Virus record (IMG/VR): IMGVR_UViG_3300046000_011284
Location: 1 to 21,736 of that record
DNA: 21,736 nt
DNA from: a virus
Strand: one strand, 5' to 3'
The notes beneath the pieces were generated by a model. The model did no database searches. It saw only the letters and a list, made by a program, of their open reading frames with translations, and had not been told where the DNA came from. The translations under genes and the position numbers were made by a program. This document shows positions 13,331-21,650 of the stretch, one piece after another (position 1 is the stretch's first letter; each line of letters begins with the position of its first letter).

Positions 13331-14259
13331 GATTTTTGAGTTGTTTCTATTATTTCATTAACATAATTATATGAGCAGAAATTGGAATCAAATGTATTTT
13401 CTATATTATAAGGTAATGAATTAGTATAATTTCCTTTCATAAATAATCTACCATGCTCAGTTACACCAGCATTATGGAATATACAAACTTCATCCCATTT
13501 AGAAATAGGATCAGTTGCCCAACAAAAATCTAATCGTTTGTCTACTTTAGTTTCATGTTCAAATAACCAAGCATTCCATAATAATGACCACATTCCTGCT
13601 GTCCATTTTTGTATTGGGTATCCTTCACCTTTCCATAATGGTTCTTGTTCACAAAACCATTTATATAATTTTATAGAGTCTTTTTCTACTTTATCCCAAT
13701 ATTCATAAGTAGAATTTTTAACAATATGTTGAGCCCCCCCTGAATTAGAGTTGAGTAGTTTAGGTATTAAAGGATCTATTCCTATTTGATTGCACATACC
13801 TCTATAAATATCCTCTCCTTTAGTTAAAATATATTGTGTACCTATATAACCTACGGTATCACTTAAATACCATATATTATCATTCAAAGCAAAACTAAAA
13901 TCTACTGGTTTAGTAAATAATATATCTGAATCATGTAAAAATAGGGATTGAGTAGATAATTCAGGGTATGCTTGAATATGTTGTTTTAATATATTAAAAT
14001 AAATTGATGGAATATAAGACATATCCTCTCTAGTATCTTGATAGAAGAAAAAACGAACATAATTATACTTATTAACTAACTTATCCCACATCTCTATATT
14101 TTCAGGAGTTGAGGTTAAATCATTAGGATTCCAAGCAACTAAAATATCAATGTCATTACCACTAACCCCATGCTTAACAAAGTTATTAATCATAACTTCA
14201 ACTTGCCAAGCATAATAAAGTATTCTTGGTTGAACACAAATGTAATGCAAATTTTTCAT
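13318..14259 (-). CDS. Putative GT-A-type glycosyltransferase with DXD motif
   Basis: The protein has 313 residues. It begins MKNLHYICVQPRILYYAWQVEVMINNF and contains I-L-V-A-W-N-P-N-D, Y-I-P-S-I-Y-F-N-I-L-K-Q-H, L-F-L-H-D110-S-D112-I-L-F-T-K-P (DXD), L-L-N-S-N-S-G-G-A-Q-H and W-T-A-G-M-W-S-L-L-W. The DXD after a hydrophobic strand, the N-S-G-G-A-Q loop and the W-T-A-G segment recall the GT-A group that includes eukaryotic hydroxyproline/serine protein glycosyltransferases; I recall similar proteins in aquatic phages. The acceptor is not visible. It starts 17 bases after the stop of the mucin-like virion protein, which makes that Thr-rich protein an attractive candidate acceptor. Confidence 0.72.
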   Translation of the reverse strand: MKNLHYICVQPRILYYAWQVEVMINNFVKHGVSGNDIDILVAWNPNDLTSTPENIEMWDKLVNKYNYVRFFFYQDTREDMSYIPSIYFNILKQHIQAYPELSTQSLFLHDSDILFTKPVDFSFALNDNIWYLSDTVGYIGTQYILTKGEDIYRGMCNQIGIDPLIPKLLNSNSGGAQHIVKNSTYEYWDKVEKDSIKLYKWFCEQEPLWKGEGYPIQKWTAGMWSLLWNAWLFEHETKVDKRLDFCWATDPISKWDEVCIFHNAGVTEHGRLFMKGNYTNSLPYNIENTFDSNFCSYNYVNEIIETTQKSCLL

Positions 14260-14276
14260 AACAAATTTTTATTTAT

Positions 14277-15518
14277 TTACGGTATAGGACATGTTATGCA
14301 AGATGAAGATAAGGTTTCTGTACCTTCAACATACGTTTGATTACCAAACGTTCCTGGGGTGATTGATGTAATTTCCAAATTAGATCCAGTCTCATTAGGA
14401 TCAGCCCCTGTTAATGTTATTGTTCCACATGTTTCTCCTGCTAGTATTGTAGCAGTTCCACTAATAGTACTTGTATCAGCAGCTGTCCAAGTAAGATCAA
14501 CTGTAACGTTAGTATCTACAGGAGCACTAGCATACGCATATGCTACAACATTGCCTGAGCCATTAGCTTGAACACCGGCACATGCCGTAATTGTTATTGT
14601 TTCAGGAGCCTCCGTTGTAGTGCTAGTAGTTGTTGATGTAGTTGTTGTTGTGGTTGTAGTAGTAGGCTCCGCAGTTGTAGTCGTTGTTGTTGTACTAGTT
14701 GTCGTTGTAGGTGCAGCCGTGGTAGTAGTAGTTGTTGTACTAGTAGTTGTTGGTGCCGTAGTTGTACTAGTTGTTGTGCTAGTAGTTGTTGGTGCCGTAG
14801 TTGTACTAGTTGTAGTACTAGTAGTAGTAGTTGGAGCTGCAGTTGTTGTTGTAGTTGTTGTAGTTGTTGGTGGCGCAGTTGTTGATGTTGTGGTTGTACT
14901 AGTTGTTGTAGTAGTAGGGAGACAATCATCAGATGATGTAGGAAACATTAATTGATAATCCTGATTAGTAATTATTCCTAATCCATGAGCATAAAATATA
15001 TTTCCTATATGAGTATTACTAGATTGTGAATCATATAGATTACCATATCCATCATCTACTACTCTATAAGCAGAAGAAGATAATATAAATGTGTTTGGTA
15101 ATATTTTATCACCAAATACACCTTGATTAATTGCTAATACTCGAATACCTTCCATAGCGCCTGTAGGGAAGTTTTCAACTAATCTAGCACTATCATTATA
15201 TATAAAATATGATTGTGTAGGTCTTTGTTGTGAAGCTGATTCGTAATAAATTGAATTAACTAGTGAAGATGTATTTAATAAAGTTGTATACTTTTGATAG
15301 AATAGTTGATTTATTTGACTATACAATAAACGCTCATATTGTCCTTCACTTTTTGGATCGCTGCCTGAGGAAAAACTACCAGTAAAATTAGTTCCTTTAT
15401 ATATGGTTAAATATTCATTAGATGTTGGAAAGCAATCAATAGAAATAGTCCATTGCTTATTAGCATAGTAAGGTACAAATGTAACGTCTGATTTGCTTAA
15501 CTTTTTGAATGATGCCAT
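14277..15518 (-). CDS. Virion protein with mucin-like Thr/Pro tract and C-terminal Ig-like domain
   Basis: The protein has 413 residues. The N-terminal 200 residues are a virion module. The part at 125-185 (I-R-V-L-A-I-N-Q-G-V-F-G-D-K-I-L-P-N-T-F and V-V-D-D-G-Y-G-N-L ... I-G-N-I-F-Y-A-H-G-L-G-I-I) parallels the 310-residue neighbour (S-R-Y-K-E-S-L-L-P-G-S-F ... L-I-D-D-S ... F-F-P-D-L-G-V-I-I-L). Residues 201-305 are almost wholly Thr with Ser, Ala, Pro and a few Glu. Residues 306-413 look like a secreted beta-sandwich with Cys at 313, 364, 407 and 410. I interpret this as a fibre or decoration protein with a stiff, possibly O-glycosylated stalk. The adjacent glycosyltransferase genes support that idea. 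Confidence 0.85.
   Translation of the reverse strand: MASFKKLSKSDVTFVPYYANKQWTISIDCFPTSNEYLTIYKGTNFTGSFSSGSDPKSEGQYERLLYSQINQLFYQKYTTLLNTSSLVNSIYYESASQQRPTQSYFIYNDSARLVENFPTGAMEGIRVLAINQGVFGDKILPNTFILSSSAYRVVDDGYGNLYDSQSSNTHIGNIFYAHGLGIITNQDYQLMFPTSSDDCLPTTTTTSTTTTSTTAPPTTTTTTTTTAAPTTTTSTTTSTTTAPTTTSTTTSTTTAPTTTSTTTTTTTAAPTTTTSTTTTTTTAEPTTTTTTTTTSTTTSTTTEAPETITITACAGVQANGSGNVVAYAYASAPVDTNVTVDLTWTAADTSTISGTATILAGETCGTITLTGADPNETGSNLEITSITPGTFGNQTYVEGTETLSSSCITCPIP
14604..14918. repeat. Thr-codon low-complexity tract with 39-base period in part
   Basis: This stretch encodes the Thr/Ser/Ala/Pro stalk (residues 201-305). It includes a 35-base perfect direct repeat at 14740-14774 and 14779-14813, offset by 39 bases (13 codons). 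Long spurious open frames in other frames (poly-Val, Leu/Gln-rich) arise from it. Confidence 0.92.
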
Positions 15519-15523
15519 ACATA

Positions 15524-16456
15524 TTAGTAATCTATCTTAATTCTTATTAATGCTTCTTTAGTAAAATCTTTTGTTAGAGGTCTACTCATTTTAGCTACTG
15601 CTAATAATTCATTATTATCATTATATAATCCTACAGTTGTTGGAAACGTTTGAGGACTATTAATTAATGTTGTATATAATAAATTACCATTATCATCTAT
15701 AATAGATGGGTTAGTAGTATAATTAAATTCACTATTTTTTACACGAGTAAAGAAATATGTTGATGATACAGTTTCAGATGATTTTAATTTAAAACTACCT
15801 CCAGCTATAATAGAATCATATAATTTACTTGCATTATATGATACTCCAGGAGCTGCTATTTTGCCTGATAGACTTCCAGAATCTAAAATTATTACTCCTA
15901 AATCCGGAAAGAAAAAACCATAATTTGTAGCTGTACTAAAAGAACCACTAGCTATACTACCACTAATTACATTATAATACCTATTTTCACCAAGAAAACG
16001 AGATAAATTAGTAGTTGTACTATCATCTATTAATGTAATTCCTGATGCTGCTGATAGCTTTAATTCAAAAGAGCCAGGAAGTAAACTTTCTTTATAACGT
16101 GAGCGAGCAACATTAATTACATAAATACTACTTGCTGTTACAGAATTATTAAATGAAAAATTAGTGTTTTCAGTGCCATATACTAAATTTCTATATTGTC
16201 CATACACAATACGAGATGGAGAACTACCAGTAACTAAAGCATTTATTGCAATAGATCCAGATCCATATAAATTACCATATTGAATACTAAATTGTACTGC
16301 CGGGGTTGAGTCATATACATCTATGTAATATTCAGTAGCATTACTTTGAGTAGTAAAGGGAGGTGCTAATTGATATTGATCACCACTCCATAACCCCCGT
16401 ACTACGGTTTCTGAACTTATTACTTGATCTTCTGTATTATATCTTGAAAATGACAT
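15524..16456 (-). CDS. Virion structural protein with GLYNDNNELLAVAK C-terminal domain
   Basis: The protein has 310 residues, is beta-rich and Ser/Thr/Asn-rich, with no catalytic motif and no membrane segment. Visible blocks are RIVYGQYRNLVYG (about 83-95), SIYVINVARSRYKESLLPGSFEL (about 110-132), NYGFFFPDLGVIILDSGSLSG (about 183-203) and the C-terminal VGLYNDNNELLAVAKMSRP. The last block is a signature I recognise from structural proteins of aquatic tailed phages, and it is copied in the stand-alone gene at 11760-12068. The middle domain is paralogous to the N-terminal half of the next gene. A role in tail, baseplate or fibre attachment is inferred from the block it sits in. Confidence 0.82.
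   Translation of the reverse strand: MSFSRYNTEDQVISSETVVRGLWSGDQYQLAPPFTTQSNATEYYIDVYDSTPAVQFSIQYGNLYGSGSIAINALVTGSSPSRIVYGQYRNLVYGTENTNFSFNNSVTASSIYVINVARSRYKESLLPGSFELKLSAASGITLIDDSTTTNLSRFLGENRYYNVISGSIASGSFSTATNYGFFFPDLGVIILDSGSLSGKIAAPGVSYNASKLYDSIIAGGSFKLKSSETVSSTYFFTRVKNSEFNYTTNPSIIDDNGNLLYTTLINSPQTFPTTVGLYNDNNELLAVAKMSRPLTKDFTKEALIRIKIDY
15600..15633. repeat. 34-base exact repeat, copy 2
   Basis: Identical to 11836-11869. Encodes the same VGLYNDNNELLA stretch in the larger virion gene. Confidence 0.9.
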
Positions 16457-16464
16457 AGTTTATA

Positions 16465-17127
16465 TTAGTTTGTTGATACTTTTTGAATATTCAAAGGTAT
16501 AGTAATTCTAGCACCACTGTCTCTACCAATCACGGTAAGTGTAGTTGTTAGGGTAGACAAAGTAGATCCAAATAATGTATTAATAGTTGTTCCTGTTAAT
16601 GTAAATGAAGTTCCAACTTGTGTTACTGATAGTACAGTACCTGTAGTTGTATTTAGTCCTGAAATAGGAGTAGTAGTTGTTATACCAGTACCACTAAAGG
16701 TAGATACTAAACGAGAATCAGCAATTGTAGCTATATATCCGTTTGATTCAAATGTACTTGTGGCTCCTAAATAATTAAGAGTTTGTGGAGTGATAGTTAA
16801 TGAAGCCCCTTGTTTAAGAGTAACACTAGTATATCCTATATTAATAACAGGTAAACGTGAAGTACCACGAGGTAATGTTACTAGTTTATAACGCATCGTT
16901 TGTGAATCTTCAGGAAATGCTTCTAATACAGGAGTATTTTCAATTGCTTGACCATAAAATGCAGAACCAGAAGGATGTGTTGGATTATATAATGTATAAT
17001 CAATTTCATCATCTGCTAATGCAAACTGTGTTATTTGAAAAGACCCATCATTTCGAGCTAATAATTCGCGACCTTTTGTGGTTAATATTGCGTCTACAGT
17101 TATTGTTGTAGGATTTAAAATTGCCAT
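16465..17127 (-). CDS. Virion structural protein (ILTTKGRELLARNDG family)
   Basis: The protein has 220 residues. The N-terminal 100 residues carry a strongly conserved-looking block, TVDAILTTKGRELLARNDG, ITQFALADDEIDYTLYNPTHP and LPRGTSRLPVI. I associate it with structural proteins of uncultivated aquatic phages. The remaining 120 residues are Thr/Ser/Gly-rich beta strands with tandem T-T-T-x-I/V segments resembling a fibre-type or Ig-like domain. There is no signal peptide or membrane helix. It lies between two other virion genes, 8 bases before the next start. A baseplate/tail-sheath-associated role is inference from position only. Confidence 0.82.
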   Translation of the reverse strand: MAILNPTTITVDAILTTKGRELLARNDGSFQITQFALADDEIDYTLYNPTHPSGSAFYGQAIENTPVLEAFPEDSQTMRYKLVTLPRGTSRLPVINIGYTSVTLKQGASLTITPQTLNYLGATSTFESNGYIATIADSRLVSTFSGTGITTTTPISGLNTTTGTVLSVTQVGTSFTLTGTTINTLFGSTLSTLTTTLTVIGRDSGARITIPLNIQKVSTN

Positions 17128-17147
17128 AAGTTTCTATTGTATATGAT

Positions 17148-17155
17148 ATAAATAT
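17148..17155 (-). promoter_or_regulatory. ATATTTAT element in the 17128-17172 gap
   Basis: Copy of the recurrent octamer, 20 bases before the ATG at 17127, within TTAATATATTTATATCATAT. It could be part of a promoter for the downstream virion genes. Confidence 0.35.
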
Positions 17156-17172
17156 ATTAAGTTATAAATTTT

Positions 17173-17904
17173 TTAAAAAGTATTTATTGTTATTGCTGAT
17201 TGATCTGATAGGAGTTTTAATTTTACCTCTTTAGTAATAGTATCTATATTATCTAGTACATCAGGTGCTATGTTTTGAGGAATTAAAAATCCATACGATG
17301 TGGCACCTTCACGTTTTCTAAAGGTTAAAAAAGCATTGTTTTCATCTTCTAATCTGGAAAGTAATAAAAATCTCTGAAAAGAGCCAGACATTAAATTATT
17401 ACGATATAATGTAGATAAAGGAGAAGTTAATTTTAATCTTAATAAGTTATTACCATCAATAAAAACACGTGTTATGCTAGATTCAACATAAGTACCATCA
17501 GATAAATAAGTCAATACTATATCATATGGTTTAATAACAAATTTATAATCTACATCTCCATAGGTTGAATATAAACTATTTAAGGATCCTGTAAGAGGAT
17601 TAGGAACAAATAAATAATTTCTATCATGAAAATTACTTATACCAGAACCAAATACAATTTCATCACTGTATAAAGTATTTTCAGCAGAACTTGAAAGCGA
17701 AGCTGAATTAAAGTAGGGACAATTAAGGGAAGCATACCCTGTAGCTACAGATAATGAAGATACATTTAATGACCCTGCTGATAGAGATGCAGTAAAATTA
17801 TTAGTAGATGTATTTTTTACTACAAATTTAAATGTTAGTGTATCTCCTTTTTCTAAAGGAACAGATGCTTGATTTATACTAAATGTTTTTGTTTCGGATG
17901 CCAT
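17173..17904 (-). CDS. Beta-rich virion protein
   Basis: The protein has 243 residues. It starts MASETKTFSINQASVPLEKGDTLTFKFVVKNTST, reading like a beta-sandwich N-terminal domain, and continues with Ser/Leu/Asn-rich strands, VFIDGNNLLRLKLTSPLS and RKREGATSYGFLIPQN. No catalytic motif, transmembrane helix or cysteine cluster is visible. Its start lies 2 bases after the stop of the 1247-residue protein and the composition is like that of its neighbours, so it is probably part of the same virion substructure. The exact location is unknown. Confidence 0.78.
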   Translation of the reverse strand: MASETKTFSINQASVPLEKGDTLTFKFVVKNTSTNNFTASLSAGSLNVSSLSVATGYASLNCPYFNSASLSSSAENTLYSDEIVFGSGISNFHDRNYLFVPNPLTGSLNSLYSTYGDVDYKFVIKPYDIVLTYLSDGTYVESSITRVFIDGNNLLRLKLTSPLSTLYRNNLMSGSFQRFLLLSRLEDENNAFLTFRKREGATSYGFLIPQNIAPDVLDNIDTITKEVKLKLLSDQSAITINTF

Positions 17905-17906
17905 AA

Positions 17907-20900
17907 TTATGCTTCTAATATTAATACTTCTATATTATCACCTGGTTGGATTGTTATATAGTCAATTCCTCCTCCTCCTATTATATTAACATAAGAAGGT
18001 ATAGTATCATCTGCTGGTCTACTATAAGTTCCCGATTTAGTAGTACCGTTAACTTTTATTTCTACTACTAAAGGATCTACAAGAAGCCCACCATTATTCA
18101 TTTTTTTAATCTCTACTCCTAATGATGTTGGAACTGTTATTCCTAAGGGTCCAATACTAGACTGTTCATTGCTAGTAGGGACACTACCACTAACTTCAAG
18201 AGTAGCTGCTGTTATTGCTGAGAAATAAACACTATATTTAGAATATGTACTGGTGTTTATTGAAGCTGTTAATGAACCTGCAGTTCCCGGAGGGGCAGCA
18301 GTGTAAAATACTTGTTCAGATTCATATAATAATGTAGATCCATTTTTAAACACTTGTAAAGACCAAGTAGCACTTTGACTACTTCCGGATAATTCTAATG
18401 AAAGATCAAAAGATGCTTGTATTTTATGATTTCCAAATTCTTGTACCGAATATGAAGGGTGTGAAGTAAAATCACCAGATTTAAAATAAGCTGCTCCTTC
18501 TTGTACTACATTAAAAATACTAGGAACATAACTTGCACTTAAAGGAAATCCAAGTACAGGTGAACCACTTATATATAGAGAAGAACTTGAATTAAGGGCG
18601 GTTGCTAGATAAGAACTGGCTCCACTTAAATTTTCAAAATATAATGTAGGATCTACACTACATGTAGAAAAATATAATATAGGATTATATGAATAACCAC
18701 TATCAAATATAATCTTATTACCGTCTGTTGTTTTTTGATTACTTGATTTTTGATTATCAAATTGAGATACATTTAGATAATCACCTGCAATAAATGTTCG
18801 TTGTACTTCTTCCCAATGTTTATTACGTTGGTTTAATTCTGTCAACCCACCATATTCATCTACAAGATATTTTAAACTAGCTTTATTTCTACCAGGCAAG
18901 AATACTGATTCTATTATGTCTGTAAATAATCCTATTTTTCTTACATTTTTATCAATCGTTGCTGTTTTACCATATGAATTATCACCAGCATAGGTAGAGG
19001 AAGCACTAGTATAGTTACTGTATAATAAACTACTTATTTTAACACCTTCATATCTTGATCTGTTATAAGAAGTAAGAGATTCATTTGAATCTTGCAAATA
19101 AGCAGGTGTTAATATGCTTCCTGTAGTGCCAAAGATATATTCTATATCTTGCCTAGTATTAGATAATCTACTTGCAGATACATTATTTAATAAAATATTA
19201 AATTCAGAATGTTCGAATGCATATATGCTATTAGTTAAACTAGCAGTAGAATTTAAATATGGATTAAAGTTTCTTTCTATCCAATCATTACCATATCTAA
19301 TTACACTACCACTAAATTCTCCGGTATAATATGAACCTCTGCTACCTGTTAATCCTTGATATATGTTTGTATATTCCGTACTAATTGAAGGACCTTCTAA
19401 AATAGCATCCATTACTTCTATTTCAGAAGTAGAACTAGGATTAGAATAAGACCATTTATTTCTCTCTAATACAGGAGAATTAATAGTAACACCGGTTGAA
19501 AGATTTGCTCTTGCAGGAACAAAATCTTTTACCATTTTAAATAATGAATTATCAAAAAATTGAATTAATCGGATAAATCCAGAGTAATCCATATTAGATG
19601 CTGTAAAGTTATAATAAATATTACGTTGAGTATTTAAGTCACTATAAGAACTACTATATAATTGTCTTGGATCTCCAATATAGTTGTCTAAAGCCCATGA
19701 GGGGTCAGTAGAAGCAATACGCGATGCTGCATATGTATCTATTTGAGTCTCAGGAGAGAATGAAACATCAACGTAATGTAGATCATCGGTCCTAAATAGC
19801 GCAGGTAATGTTGGTTGCTGTTGTAAACTAATATAGGGTGACAATACACTCCCAGTTACTATATCATTAGTAACTATCCTTACTTTATCAGTATTATATT
19901 CGTCTAAAGTACTATTTTTTAAATCACCACCGTATTCTTTAACATTCAATATACTACTAGTAATACCAAATGCAGATATTAATGTTTGTAATCCATAAGT
20001 TGTTCCTTTAGTTTTTAATAGTAAAGGTAAATTATGATAAATACGTTTATAAGATTCAACAAGTAAATCTTTTTGAGGAATTGAATTTAAATAGGAACCT
20101 GTAGGGGTAAAATTGTTATCAAAACTAGAACTACCATTATTTCCTATTAGAAAAGGAATATTATCTGAATCTCCATATTTGTTATATAATTTTATTCCTA
20201 GTGATTGTAGTGTAGTGTATACTAAATCTTTAGAAATACCTTGTTCTAGGTTGTTATTTGCTAAGTTTATATCAGTAATAGCATTTAGGAAAATCCAAAT
20301 ATTATCAAAATAATGACCTACCATATTAAGGAAGGTTATATATTGATCATTATTTCCATCATCTTTAATAAATGAAGGAACAGTATTTGTTAGATTATTT
20401 TGATTATAATCATCATAATCATATGCACTAGCAGTAGTAGCACCATACCAAGTATTAACTAAATTAGATCCAGTTGAATATAAAGTAAATGGTTTTAATG
20501 AGCTAGATTTAGGATAAGGAGTAATTTCAAATTCTAAAGATGATGTTAAAGTAGAACCACTTTCAAAATATAAATAATATTCAAATCCATCAAAATTAAC
20601 TATAGTATCGTTTATGCTAGCTGTAGCTGAATTTAAATCATAAATTAAATTGGGATAACTAGATGTTAAAGGAGTATATGTTGTTATAGTATTTCTATAA
20701 TCTTCAATTTGCTTTACTTTATTATAAAAATTAATAACTCTCTGTTTAGCCGAACTAAAAAATATAAAGTTATTAAAATTAGTGTAGTTGGTATTAATAT
20801 CAGTACTTTGTGAATTTATTAAATTTAAAAGTTGTTGATATGATGATGAAATATTTTGTAAACTACTTACTAAACTATTATATGTTTGATAAGAAGTAGC

Positions 20901-21650
20901 AATGTTATTTTGATTAGGTATATCGATAGCAAAGTTAGGACCTCTTAATTGTGGACCCGGAGCTGGGGTAATTAATTTATCCAGGTTAATATCAAAAACA
21001 TATGGGTTTGCCTTTTCATTAACAACCCATAAGGTAGATTTTTCCTGTATATTATCAGGTAGGGGTTGATATAACTTAAATAAAATTTCATAACCAGAAT
21101 CTACTTTATTAAGAGCAACATTTATAGCTACTGCTTGTATGTTGTCACCAAAATTTATAAGATGATCAATAAAATAAGAAGATCCAGTTGCTTCGTTTAT
21201 AAGGGATAAAGCAGCATCTTCTATTTGTTGATTTGTTAAGATTGTAGATCCTACTCTTAATTCAGTTCTATCTGCTGATATTTCTTTTAAGAATAATTCA
21301 GCACTTGGATTTGAAATTCTATTGTTAAATATATTATATTGAACTATAAATTCACCAGATGAATATCCTAAAGTTTGTAAATCCTTAACAGGATCTATTT
21401 CAATAATAGGTAAAGCATTTGTATTTGGGTCTACAAAGGAGGTACTAGGAGATTTAAAATCTTTATAACTATAATTAATATTTAAAAGATTATTACCCGC
21501 ATCATAAACAAAATATTCAATATAATCATTTTGTTGACCAAAATCTTCTTTTAATATTTGTGGTAAAAATAAATTAAGGTCAGCCTCATCATAACGAGAT
21601 ACCTGTTGAGTATTTAAAATTTCACCTATTATTTTAATATTATCCGCCAT
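17907..21650 (-). CDS. Large virion structural protein (1247 residues)
   Basis: The longest gene of the window. The first 250 residues contain an Asp/Leu-rich start (DEADLNLFLPQIL), EFIVQYNIFNNRI, ELRVGSTILTNQQI and PGPQLRGPNFAIDIPNQN. A region around 255-330 is predicted helical, with many Gln, Ser and Tyr (SSYQQLLNLINS). The middle carries SYKRIYHNLPLLLKTKGTTYGLQTLISAFGI, a block I recall from large structural proteins of aquatic phages. The final 250 residues are beta-rich and Ser/Gly/Thr-rich, ending PGDNIEVLILEA, like a receptor-binding or carbohydrate-binding sandwich. There is no enzymatic motif. A baseplate, tail-fibre or connector role is inferred. Its ATG overlaps the upstream stop by one base. 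Confidence 0.83.
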   Translation of the reverse strand: MADNIKIIGEILNTQQVSRYDEADLNLFLPQILKEDFGQQNDYIEYFVYDAGNNLLNINYSYKDFKSPSTSFVDPNTNALPIIEIDPVKDLQTLGYSSGEFIVQYNIFNNRISNPSAELFLKEISADRTELRVGSTILTNQQIEDAALSLINEATGSSYFIDHLINFGDNIQAVAINVALNKVDSGYEILFKLYQPLPDNIQEKSTLWVVNEKANPYVFDINLDKLITPAPGPQLRGPNFAIDIPNQNNIATSYQTYNSLVSSLQNISSSYQQLLNLINSQSTDINTNYTNFNNFIFFSSAKQRVINFYNKVKQIEDYRNTITTYTPLTSSYPNLIYDLNSATASINDTIVNFDGFEYYLYFESGSTLTSSLEFEITPYPKSSSLKPFTLYSTGSNLVNTWYGATTASAYDYDDYNQNNLTNTVPSFIKDDGNNDQYITFLNMVGHYFDNIWIFLNAITDINLANNNLEQGISKDLVYTTLQSLGIKLYNKYGDSDNIPFLIGNNGSSSFDNNFTPTGSYLNSIPQKDLLVESYKRIYHNLPLLLKTKGTTYGLQTLISAFGITSSILNVKEYGGDLKNSTLDEYNTDKVRIVTNDIVTGSVLSPYISLQQQPTLPALFRTDDLHYVDVSFSPETQIDTYAASRIASTDPSWALDNYIGDPRQLYSSSYSDLNTQRNIYYNFTASNMDYSGFIRLIQFFDNSLFKMVKDFVPARANLSTGVTINSPVLERNKWSYSNPSSTSEIEVMDAILEGPSISTEYTNIYQGLTGSRGSYYTGEFSGSVIRYGNDWIERNFNPYLNSTASLTNSIYAFEHSEFNILLNNVSASRLSNTRQDIEYIFGTTGSILTPAYLQDSNESLTSYNRSRYEGVKISSLLYSNYTSASSTYAGDNSYGKTATIDKNVRKIGLFTDIIESVFLPGRNKASLKYLVDEYGGLTELNQRNKHWEEVQRTFIAGDYLNVSQFDNQKSSNQKTTDGNKIIFDSGYSYNPILYFSTCSVDPTLYFENLSGASSYLATALNSSSSLYISGSPVLGFPLSASYVPSIFNVVQEGAAYFKSGDFTSHPSYSVQEFGNHKIQASFDLSLELSGSSQSATWSLQVFKNGSTLLYESEQVFYTAAPPGTAGSLTASINTSTYSKYSVYFSAITAATLEVSGSVPTSNEQSSIGPLGITVPTSLGVEIKKMNNGGLLVDPLVVEIKVNGTTKSGTYSRPADDTIPSYVNIIGGGGIDYITIQPGDNIEVLILEA

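Noticed and set aside
14604-14918. Diversity-generating retroelement variable repeat or CRISPR array in the repetitive tract
   Set aside because: No reverse transcriptase or template repeat is visible, and the repeats are in-frame low-complexity codons without spacers.
14594-14955. Long open frames of almost pure Val (plus strand) and Leu/Gln (minus strand, other frame)
   Set aside because: They are frame and strand shadows of the Thr-codon repeat in the 413-residue virion gene.
763-20313. Scattered plus-strand open frames of 60-102 codons
   Set aside because: All lie opposite longer minus-strand genes with recognisable domains, have no matching motifs, and follow from AT-rich codon composition.
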